A stretch of 64,000 nucleotides of DNA from Gammaproteobacteria bacterium (GTDB taxonomy: Bacteria > Pseudomonadota > Gammaproteobacteria > Pseudomonadales > UBA5518): positions 51,155 to 115,154 of the forward strand of contig JADKDK010000009.1 in NCBI GenBank assembly GCA_016718385.1, in the 5' to 3' direction. Every line of letters begins with the position of its first letter. Position 1 is the stretch's first letter. Shown in pieces: positions 17,597 to 26,216 of this stretch. Made by a program: the position numbers and the translations under genes. The notes beneath the pieces are model-generated. The model was given only the letters and a program-made list of their open reading frames with translations, did not search any database and had not been told where the DNA came from.

Positions 17597-19360
17597 TCAC
17601 ACCCCCGCCGTCTGGCTGTCGGCGTGGTGCACTCCGAAGACCTCGCGCATCGCGTCGCACAGCTCGCCGTGCGTGGCGTACACCTTCACCGCCGCCAGGC
17701 AGGGCTCGACCAGGTTGGTGCCGGTGCGCGCAGCCTCGCGCACCTTCTCCAGCGCCACCTGCACCGCGGCGTTGTCACGCCGCGCGCGCAGCGCCTTCAG
17801 CTTCTGCACCTGCTGCGACTCCATCTCGTCGTCGAGGCGCCAGATCTCCATCTCGCGTTTCGGCTCCGGCACCACCAGGTGATTCACGCCGACCAGCTTG
17901 CGCCGGCCCTGCTCCATCTCGCGCTGGCGCCGGTACTGCTCGTTGCCCAGCTCGCGCTGGAAATAACCCTGCTCGATGGCTTTCAGCGCACCGCCCATGT
18001 TCATGATCCGCTCGATCTCCGCGAACGATTCGTCCTCGATTCGTTTGGTCAGCGACTCGACGTAATACGAGCCGGCCAGCGGATCGATGGTGTCGGCCAC
18101 CCCGGTCTCGTGCGCGACCAGGTGCTGGATCGCGGCACCCACGCGGATCGCGTCCTCCGCGGGCAGCGCGTGCGCCTCGTCGTGCAGCGGCGTGGTCATG
18201 GTCTCGCCGGCACCGGCCAGCGCGCAGGCGGTCGCCATGATCGCGAGCCGCCCGATGTTGTTCAGCGGCTGCTGCAGCGTGAGCGAACTGGTGCTCGGCG
18301 ATGTCATCACGCGCAGCTTCATCGCCTCGGGGCGTGTCGCTCCGTAGCGCTCCTTCATCAACCGCGCCCACACCTTGCGGAAGGCGCGCAGCTTGCAGAT
18401 GCCCTCGAAGAAATCCATGTCGACGTTGATCACGAAATGGAAGTACGGCGCCACGGTGTCGATGTCGAAGCCGCGCGCGAGCATCGCGTCGATGTAGGCC
18501 ATGGCGATCGTCACCGAGAACGCGAGCTCCTGCACCACGTTCGCGCGCGCCGGCTGCAACTGCGCAGCGATGATCGAGATCGGCTGCCAGTGCGGGTGGT
18601 GGCGCACGATGTACTCAGAAGCAGTCGGTGGCGATGCGCAGCCCGTGCCCGGGCGGGTAGATGTAGCGCCCGACGCAGGTGTACTCGATCAGGATGCCGT
18701 TGACGATGTGCAGCGCGAGCTGGCCCGGGTCGACGCCCTTCTTCTCCAGCGCGGCAATGATCATCGCGAGGTTGACCGGCTGCGGCGCGTTGCACACGCT
18801 CATCAGGTACTTGAGCTTGTCGAAGGGCAGGTCGAAGGCTTCCTCCAGGTCCTCGAGGCTGTCGAGCGCCATGCCGGCGCGACCCACCTCGCCCGCCACC
18901 AGCGGGTTGTCGCTGTCGTAGCCATTGGTGGTGGGCAGGTCGTACTCGAGGATCAGCCCCTGCAGGCCCCGGGTCGAGCATGTAGCGCGCGCTTGGCCCA
19001 CGCCATGCCCTTGCCGAAGCCGGTGACCTGCGCCATGGTCCACAGCCGCGAGCGGTTGCCGTTGGCATCCACGCCGCGCGTGAACGGGTACTCGCCGGGA
19101 AAGCCGGCATCCATTGCGTAATCGAAACCGCTGTCCGCGAGATCGAGCGGCGTGTACAGCGGCTTTATCTCCCAGTCCATGGTCTGGGTGCGAAAGGATT
19201 CCTTGCGCTCGCCCTGGGCGCCGACGACGGGGCCCCGCGTCTCGGCCTGCCAGCGCGCCTCCTCGCGCCGCAATGCCTGGAGCCGCGCCGTTTCGGACTC
19301 GTGCGCGCCGGCGTCAGGCTCGACAGTTCCTGCTTGCCCGATTTCTTCGACCTTGCCCAT
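17597..19360 (-). pseudogene. Acyl-CoA mutase large subunit, divergent (frameshifted, possibly by sequencing error)
   Basis: Corrected for three single-base insertions it is about 585 residues, full length for a mutase large subunit. N-terminal landmarks are EIKPLYTPLDLAD, GFPGEYPFTRGV, TGFGKGMAWAKRA and LPTTNGYDSDNPLVAGEVG. C-terminal landmarks are QQPLNNIGRLA, AHETGVADTIDPLAGSYYVE. Insertions lie near 18985-18993, in the CCCC at 18967-18970 and at 18617, all reversible by dropping one base. The active-site stretch SGYHIREAG of known mutases is replaced here by AAQLQPARAN, and the usual TQTAGSTL by TSPSTSSL, so the substrate is probably not methylmalonyl-CoA. It forms an operon with the B12 subunit and MeaB. 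Confidence 0.82.
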
Positions 19361-19464
19361 GCCAGCATCTCCCGACTTCGATCGGCGCCATCATAGGCAC
19401 AACGCCCGGTTGCGCCAATCGGGGCTCGCGACGAGGCCTCGCCCGCCGCGAGCCCCTGCGCGAA

Positions 19465-21781
19465 TCAGAAGTTCTTGCGCACCTGCAGCGCGTAGGTGCG
19501 CGGCATGTTGATCGCCCCGAACTGGCCGCCCTGCAGCAGGTCGTTGTCCTGGCGCAGGATCAGCTTGCGCTCGTCGGTGAGGTTGTTGCCCTTCAGTGCC
19601 ACCATCCAGCCGTTGTCCGCGTTGCTGAACGAGAGCCGCGCGTCCAGCAGCTCGAGGCTGTCGGCGCCGAACTCGTTGGAGATCACCGTGGTGGACTCGT
19701 CGCGGAAGGTGTAGCCGGTGTAGGCGTCCATGTCCCAACCGCCGCCGACTTCGTGCGTGTACTCGAGGTAGACCGTGCCGGAATAGTCCGGCGCGCGCTG
19801 CAGCGTCTCGCCACTCAGGTCCTGGCCATCCACGCAACCCGCCGCATCTGCCGCCCGCAGGAAGGGTCCGCAGGGCGCGTTCTCGAAGTCCTCGTACTCG
19901 GCGTTCAGCCAGGCGATGCTGCCGCCCAGCGTGAAGGTATCCGTCAGGCGCCACGCGCCGTCGAGCTCGACGCCCTTGGTCACGGCCTCGGCCGCGTTGG
20001 TGGTCACGATCACGCCCGTGGTGTCGGACCGCGCGACCTGCAGGTCGTCGAAGGTGGTGTGGAAGATCGCGAGGTTGAGTCGGCCGCGGCCGTCGGCGAG
20101 GTCCATCTTGGCGCCTGCCTCGAAGGAGATCGAGTCCTCCTCCTCGACCACCTTGTCCTGGATGATCAGCGTGTTGCCCGCGTTGTTGAAGCCGCCCGAC
20201 TTGTAGCCGGTCGCGGCGGTCACGTACAGCATCGTGTCGTCGTTCATCTGGTACTGCAGCTTGGCCGACCACGTCGAGTAGTCGTCATCGCGCTGCAGCG
20301 GCTGGATGATCTGCTGGCCGTAGAAGATCGTGCCACCATCCTCGGTGTAGACGCCGCTGGGGTCGTCGAAGTCCCCGTCGAAGACCAGCTCCAGGCCCAC
20401 GTAATCGGTGAAGTCCTTGTCTTCCTTGCCGACACGCAGACCGGCCGTGGCCGTCCACTGCTCGTTGATGTTGTAGGTGCCCTCGAAGTAGCCGGAGTAG
20501 GACTCGACCTTCTCGATGTCGCCGTTGCGCGCCAGCAGGCCGATGCCCTGGGAAGGCACGTTGATGATCGCGCCGCCGCCGTCGTCCCACGGCGTCTGCA
20601 CCATCTCCAGGTCGTCGTAGTAGACGCCCGCCACCCAGTGGAACCTGTCGTCCACCGGCGACTGCAGGCGCAGCTCCTGGCTCCAGAACTCGCCGGTGTC
20701 GCCTTTTTCGCCGCGCAGGCCGATGATGTTGATCGCGCCGCCGGAGAACTCCATCACGCTCTGGGCTTCCCAGTCGGCGTAGCCGGTCTGCGCCGTCAGG
20801 GGTGTAACCGTTGAAATCCCAGGCCAGCACCAGCGAACCGAGGTCGGTCTTGTTCTGCTGGCGCGGATCGTCCGCCACGAAGCCGAAGTCGCCCGTGCCG
20901 TTCACTATCTGCGTGTCGTCGACCTTGAAATCCTCGCCCGCCGCCTCGTAGAGGTCGTTCATGATGTTCGCCACGCCGGGCACGAAGGGATCGGGGCCGC
21001 GGCCGACGAGCTGGATCGTGTGGCCTTCGGTGGAGTGGTCGATCTGCTCCCACTTCAGGTTGGCGCGGAAGCAGTCGTTGGGCTGCCACTGCAACTGCGC
21101 GCGATAGGCTTCGCTGTCGATGCCGCCGCCATCGGGTGCGATACCGTCATTGTCGAGGTAGCCGTCGCGCTCGGCCTTGTAGAGCGATAGGCGCCCGCTC
21201 AGGGTATCGACGATCGGGCCGGATACCGCCCCCTCGACCTGGTAGGCGTCGTAGTTGCCGGCTTCGCCACTCACGTAGCCGGACAGCTCCTCGCTCGGGC
21301 GCGCCGTGAGCATGTTGATGGCACCGGCAATCGTGTTGCGACCCCACAGCGTGCCCTGCGGGCCTCTCAGCACCTCGATGCGCTCCATGTCGTAGAAGGG
21401 ATTCTGGGTGACGCCGCGTGGACGCGCGAAGGAGATGTTGTCGATGTACAGGCCTACCGAGGGCTCGATCGACTCGATGCCCGGGCTGCCGAGGCCGCGC
21501 ATCGCGATGTTCGCGGTGGCACCGCCATCCTCGATGAACAGGTTGGGCGTGCGCACGGCCAGCCCGGCAAGTTCGGCAATGCCCTTTTTCTCGAGGGTGG
21601 CGGCCGTCTCGACCACCACCGAAATCGGCACGTTCTGCAGGCTTTGCTCGCGCTTCTGGGCCGTGACGACGATCTCCTCCAGGGCGAGGCGGTCGGACTG
21701 GGCGAGCGAATGATTCGCGCCTCCGGCCGCGGCGATGGCGAGCACCAGGGCGGACTGGATATGTATATGCTTGCGGTTCAT
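19465..21781 (-). pseudogene. TonB-dependent outer-membrane receptor (single frameshift)
   Basis: About 770 residues after correction. The start at 21781 opens a signal peptide (MNRKHIHIQSALVLAIAAAG, cleavage near SLAQS). The TonB box-like EEIVVTAQKREQSLQNVPISV and plug domain (ERIEVLRGPQGTLWGRNTIAGAIN) follow, then a beta-barrel ending in ...LQVRKNF with a C-terminal Phe. Reading breaks at GGGG 20799-20802 (CCCC on the coding strand), where three bases restore the frame, so a base-calling error is likely. It belongs to the large sphingomonad/gammaproteobacterial group of receptors for glycans, terpenoids or siderophores; the ligand cannot be inferred. It is divergent from the NTF2-like gene. 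Confidence 0.85.
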
Positions 21782-21985
21782 GCGAATCCCCTGTGCGATG
21801 TTAGATGTTATCTGGCATAAGCCGAGGGCGATGCTGCGCGCGCCGCGCGAGCCCGGCCTCATGCAAAAGGGTGAGGCAGTCGCACGCCGTGCAGGCGACA
21901 GTGAAATGGGTAGTGCAGTCGGCCGATCCCGGCGCGGCGCGCACCGTCACCGTGTGATTACTTGTCGATACCGGGGGATGCAGTC

Positions 21986-23035
21986 ATGAGCCGATGGAAC
22001 AGGGAAGAGATCGACACCTGCTTTCGCCGCTTCATGGACATCACGGACCGCGCGTTCATCGAGGGGGATCTGGAACCCTGGGTGCAGTGCTTCACCGAGG
22101 ACGCCGTCTACAGCGACCTCGGCTACGGCTTCAATGGCGGCTGGGACACCGGGATCCGCGGCCGGGATGCGATCCGCGCCTGGATCAACGGCCACTTCGC
22201 GAGCTTTCCCAACAACCAGATGGCGTTCTGGCCCGTGCCCTGGTACGTGATCGACGCGCAGCGCGGCTGGGTGATCTGCGAGTGGCGCAACCGCATGCGC
22301 GATCCCGGCAACGGCATGGTCTTCGAGGAGAAGAACTACAGCCGCCTCAAATACGCGGGCAACATGCGGTGGAGCTTCGAGGAGGACATCTACAACCCGC
22401 TGCGCATGCGCACGATGATCGAGCTCTGGCGCCACGAACGCGCGCGCTGCGAGGCGGGCGGCCTGCCGATGCCCGAGCCCCGGCCGGAGCAGGCACTCGC
22501 AATGCACGAGGCCGCATGGGAGCACGACCTGAACCCGGGCTGGTCGCGCGCCGAGATCGAGGACGCCGTGAGGCGATTCGAGGACGCCGGCAACCGCGCC
22601 TTCCAGACGGGCGACCACAGCGAGTGGCTGCAGTTCTACACGCCGGACGTGCAGTACCGTGAGCTCGGCTTCGGCTTCGCGGGCGGCTGGGAGCACGAGA
22701 TCCACGGCCGCGCCGCGGTCAAGCAGTGGATCGACCCGCACTGCGACGCCTGGCCGATCAACCGCATGGTCGACTTCCCGATCGAATGGCACGTGATCGA
22801 CGAGCAGCGCGGCTGGGTGCTGCTGGAGTACCGCAACATCATGGCCGACCCCGGCGACGGCACCCGCCTCGAAACGCGCAGCTACACGCGGCTGAAGTAC
22901 GGCGGCAACGGGCAGTGGCGCTTCGAGGAGGACATCTACAGCCCGCTGCGCATGCGCGCCATGCTGGACGCCTGGGTGCTGCTGAATTCGCGGGCGGGAG
23001 GATCGGGCGGCGCCGGGCAGAACCGTGCGACGTGA
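21986..23035 (+). CDS. Tandem NTF2/SnoaL-like protein
   Basis: A 349-residue protein made of two homologous SnoaL-type halves, roughly residues 5-150 and 185-330. Repeat landmarks are FTEDAVYSDLGYGFNGGWDTGIRG versus YTPDVQYRELGFGFAGGWEHEIHG, IDAQRGWVICEWRNRMRDPG versus IDEQRGWVLLEYRNIMADPG, and WSFEEDIYNPLRMR versus WRFEEDIYSPLRMR. Such folds act as small-molecule isomerases, hydrolases or hydroxylases. I took the ATG at 21986 rather than an in-frame TTG upstream. It precedes a beta-hydroxyacid dehydrogenase and an Old Yellow Enzyme on the same strand, suggesting one small-molecule pathway. Confidence 0.85.
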   Translation: MSRWNREEIDTCFRRFMDITDRAFIEGDLEPWVQCFTEDAVYSDLGYGFNGGWDTGIRGRDAIRAWINGHFASFPNNQMAFWPVPWYVIDAQRGWVICEWRNRMRDPGNGMVFEEKNYSRLKYAGNMRWSFEEDIYNPLRMRTMIELWRHERARCEAGGLPMPEPRPEQALAMHEAAWEHDLNPGWSRAEIEDAVRRFEDAGNRAFQTGDHSEWLQFYTPDVQYRELGFGFAGGWEHEIHGRAAVKQWIDPHCDAWPINRMVDFPIEWHVIDEQRGWVLLEYRNIMADPGDGTRLETRSYTRLKYGGNGQWRFEEDIYSPLRMRAMLDAWVLLNSRAGGSGGAGQNRAT

Positions 23036-23059
23036 CAGCTACCGCGGAGGAACGCGACG

Positions 23060-23929
23060 ATGGACGGGCGGGACAGAGGTACACCGGTAGGAGTCATCGG
23101 GCTCGGGCTCATCGGCGGGGCCTTGGCGAGACGCCTCGTCCAGACCGGCGAGGCGCCGGTGGTCTTCGATCTGCGCGCCGACGCCGTGGATGCCGCTGTC
23201 GGCGCCGGCGCGATCGCGGCGCCGTCTGCACGCGCGGTGGCCGAGCGCTGCGAGATCGTGCTCCTGTGCGTGCAGACCGACGAGCAGTGCATGGCCGCCG
23301 TGTGCGGCGACGACGGTGCGCTCGCCGGTGCGCGGCCCGGCGGCTGCATCGCGGTGATCTCGACGGTGCTGCCCGCGACGATCGCCACGCTTGCCGCGCA
23401 GGCCGCCGGGCGCAGCGTCGCGCTGGTCGACACGCCCGTGGCCGGGCGCGGCATGTTCAGCATTGGCGAGGGCAACATGTCGGTGCTGGTCGGGGACGAC
23501 GGCGAGCTCGCCGCACGGCTCGAACCCACGCTGCTGCGCTTCGCCTCACGCGTGGTGCGGGCCGGACGTCTCGGCAGCGGCGCGGCGGTGAAGCTCGCGC
23601 ACAACGTGATCGTCTTCGCCGGCTTCGCCGCGACGATCGAGGCGGTCGAACTGGCGCGGGCCGCCGGCGTGCGCGACGGGCTCGTCGAGGAGGTCGCGCA
23701 GGGCAGCGGGGCGCTGTCGGCGCTGAGCGCGTTCCACGCCCCGTTCTACAAGCACTTTCGCGACGACCCGCACCGCGTCGACGAGGACGCGATGCTCGAG
23801 GTCGCCGCGGCGCTCCTCGAGAAGGACCTCTCCGATGCTGTCGCGCTCGCCGAAGCGCACGGTCTCGAGCTCCCGGTCGCGCGGCTGCTGCGCCACTCCG
23901 GCGCGGCGATCTTCCAAGCCCGTCGCTGA
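23060..23929 (+). CDS. 3-hydroxyisobutyrate dehydrogenase family NAD(P)-dependent oxidoreductase
   Basis: A 289-residue beta-hydroxyacid dehydrogenase. The Rossmann motif GVIGLGLIGGALARRL opens the protein, DTPVAGRGMFSIGEGNMSVLVGG-like substrate-binding sequence follows, and catalytic Lys178 lies in GAAVKLAHN. The standard substrate motif is DxPVSGG; here it reads DTPVAGR, hinting at a different acid. It lies 24 bases after the NTF2-like gene and 144 bases before the Old Yellow Enzyme gene. Confidence 0.88.
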   Translation: MDGRDRGTPVGVIGLGLIGGALARRLVQTGEAPVVFDLRADAVDAAVGAGAIAAPSARAVAERCEIVLLCVQTDEQCMAAVCGDDGALAGARPGGCIAVISTVLPATIATLAAQAAGRSVALVDTPVAGRGMFSIGEGNMSVLVGDDGELAARLEPTLLRFASRVVRAGRLGSGAAVKLAHNVIVFAGFAATIEAVELARAAGVRDGLVEEVAQGSGALSALSAFHAPFYKHFRDDPHRVDEDAMLEVAAALLEKDLSDAVALAEAHGLELPVARLLRHSGAAIFQARR

Positions 23930-24073
23930 CTGAGCCCGATCCGCGCCCCGCGACCGCGAGCATGGCGCCAGGCTCGCGCGCTGCTTGCGCGGGCAACACG
24001 CTCGGGCCGTATACTCGCCGCCGCCGCGCCCGGTGCGCGGCGATGACAATCCCCCACACAGGAAGCAGGCATC

Positions 24074-25167
24074 GTGTACCCCAGACTCTTCTCCCCCTTG
24101 CAGCTCGGCGCGATCGAGCTGAAGAACCGCATCGTCATGGCCGCGATGACGCGGGCGCGCTCACCAGCCACGGTACCCAACGCGGCCAACGCGACCTACT
24201 ACGCGCAGCGCGCGGGTGCCGGCCTGATCATCACCGAGGCCACGCAGGTCTCGATCCAGGGCCGCGGCGCCTGGGCGACGCCCGGCATCCATACGCCGGA
24301 GCAGATCGCGGGTTGGCGGCGGGTCACGGACGCCGTGCACGCCGCCGGCGGGAAGATCTTCTGCCAGCTCCAGCACTCGGGCCGCGTCTCGCACACCTTC
24401 TACCAGAGGACGGGCGACCGCCCGTTTCCTCCTCGGCGGTCAAGGGAGCGGTGAAGACCTTCATCGACACCGGCTTCGTCGATACGCCCGCGCCGCGTGC
24501 ACTCGGCATCGAGGAGATCCCCGGCGTCGTCGAGCAGTATCGCGCCGGTGCGCTCAATGCGATCGCCGCGGGCTTCGACGGCGTCGAGATCCACGGTGCG
24601 AACGGCTACCTGGTCGAACAGTTCCTGCGCGACGGCGTGAACCGCCGCGCCGACGCCTACGGTGGCACCGTCGAGAACCGCTGCCGCTTCCTGCTCGAGG
24701 TCACCGACGCGGTCTGCGCGGCGGTTGGCGCGCAGCGCACCGCGGTGCGGCTCTCGCCGTTCTCCGTGACCTGGGACTGCAGCGACAGCGACCCCAAGCC
24801 GCTCTACTCGCACGCCGTCGCGCAACTCGCCACGCGCGACCTCGCGTTCCTCGAGGTGGTCGAGGCCATCAACGAGGCCGGTGACATCAGCTCCGGGGGC
24901 GCGAGCAACGCCTTCAACATCACGCACATCCTGGCGGCGTACAACGGACGGCTGGTCATCAACGGCGGCTATGACGCCGTGCGTGCCGAGGCGGTGCTCG
25001 CGCGGCCGGGCATCGACGCCGTCTCCTTCGCCCGGCCGTTCATCTGCAATCCCGATCTCGCGGAGCGCTTCGCGCGCGGCGCGCCGCTCACGCCGATGGC
25101 CGATCCGGCGGTGATCTACGGCGGCGGCGAGGCGGGCTACATCGATTTTGCGCGCATGGCGGGCTGA
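24074..25167 (+). pseudogene. Old Yellow Enzyme family NADH:flavin oxidoreductase (frameshifted)
   Basis: About 364 residues when corrected. It starts with GTG at 24074 (MYPRLFSPLQLGAIELKNRIVMAAMTRARS, the canonical OYE opening). FCQLQHSGRVSH, then GFDGVEIHGANGYLVEQFLRDGVNRRADAYGG (the flavin and active-site loop) and FARPFICNPDLAERFARG follow. Frame is lost at about 24418-24425, where one C seems missing in the CCC of GACCGCCCG; the downstream frame resumes as PPVSSSAVKG. These FMN enzymes reduce activated alkenes. The last 71 bp is duplicated at 46116-46186. Confidence 0.85.
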
Positions 25168-25173
25168 ACCGGC
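25103..25173 (+). repeat. 71-bp direct repeat, copy at OYE 3' end
   Basis: The 3' end of the Old Yellow Enzyme gene and 6 bases after its stop match 46116-46186 at 69 of 71 positions. The copy here is in its native coding context (DPAVIYGGGEAGYIDFARMAG). Confidence 0.85.
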
Positions 25174-25187
25174 CACAGAAGAAGCGG

Positions 25188-25226
25188 GCGCGCTCGGCCC
25201 ACGCCATGCCCTTGCCGAAGCCGGTG
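25188..25226 (-). repeat. 39-bp fragment matching the acyl-CoA mutase gene
   Basis: Matches 18987-19025 at 38 of 39 positions. On the minus strand it still reads TGFGKGMAWAERAR, like the mutase segment TGFGKGMAWAKRA, but no other part of a mutase surrounds it. It is probably a relic of a second mutase gene, or a recombination scar, between the OYE and SDR genes. Confidence 0.65.
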
Positions 25227-25276
25227 CGCGGAACGTTCATGCCGTACCGTCCCTCGGGGTGCAGCCGCGACAGGGT

Positions 25277-26050
25277 TCAATTGTGCACGCCACCGTCGAT
25301 CTTGACGACCTCCCCGGTCATGTGGGCGCCGTCGTCGGAGGCGAGCATCGCGACCACCCCGGCGACGTGCTCCGGCTTGCCGAACACCCCGTCCGGGCGC
25401 GACAGGTGCCCGAACAGGCTGAGATCCAGCCTGCCCATGCTTTCCCCCTGCGCGGCCGTCATCGGGGTGGCGATACCGCCGGGCGCCACCGCGTTCACGC
25501 GCACGCCCTGCTTCAGGTACTCCCACGCCAGAGTGCGCGTCAGTGCGAACACCCCGCCCTTGCTGGCGGCGTAGGCGGCCATGTAGGGGTGCCCGAACAG
25601 CGACGAGGTCGAGGCCGCGTTGACGATATTGCCGCGCGTGGCAACCAGGGCCGGGAGCGCCTCGCGGCAGAACAGGAAGGTGCCGACCAGGTTCACGTCG
25701 AGCAACTGGCGGAACAGTTCGAGCGTGGTGCTGGTGGTTGCTTCGGAACGCAGGATGCCCGCCAGGTTCACCAGCACGTCGAGCTTGCCTTCGGTGGCCA
25801 GCACGTCGGCGACCACGCGCTGCGCGGTGGACTCCTCGGCGACCGAGCCGCTCAGGTAACGTGCGCTGCCCCCGGCGCCGGCGCCCGCGTTGGCGCGCGT
25901 CACGGTCTCGCACAGACCGGTCTCGTTGGTATCGACACCGATCACGGTCGCGCCCTCGGCGACCAGGCGCACCACGGTCGCCTGCCCGATCCCCGATGCC
26001 GCGCCGGTAAGGATCACCGTCCTGCCGGTGAAACGCTGCAATGCCGTCAT
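25277..26050 (-). CDS. Short-chain dehydrogenase/reductase
   Basis: A 257-residue classical SDR. The cofactor motif TGAASGIG is at residues 15-22, NLAG is near 95-98, catalytic Ser is near 147-149, and Tyr160 and Lys164 are in YAASK. The C-terminus VVAMLASDDGAHMTGEVVKIDGG is typical. The Met at 26050 follows AAGGTGAACCT. The gene is downstream of the second aldehyde/alcohol dehydrogenase fusion on the same strand, with a 166-bp gap, and may act on the same alcohol or aldehyde substrates. Confidence 0.92.
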   Translation of the reverse strand: MTALQRFTGRTVILTGAASGIGQATVVRLVAEGATVIGVDTNETGLCETVTRANAGAGAGGSARYLSGSVAEESTAQRVVADVLATEGKLDVLVNLAGILRSEATTSTTLELFRQLLDVNLVGTFLFCREALPALVATRGNIVNAASTSSLFGHPYMAAYAASKGGVFALTRTLAWEYLKQGVRVNAVAPGGIATPMTAAQGESMGRLDLSLFGHLSRPDGVFGKPEHVAGVVAMLASDDGAHMTGEVVKIDGGVHN

Positions 26051-26216
26051 AGGTTCACCTTCTGTCTGTCTGCAATGGATGAAAACGCGCGCGGCGGCGC
26101 CTGCACGCCCGAACGGCGCGCCGTATGCATGGTCGACGCACGCGCGACGGTGTGCGGCGCCCGCATCATGTGAAAGCAACGGCCGCGGCAGACATGCGCA
26201 ACGCCGCGGCCGGCGC

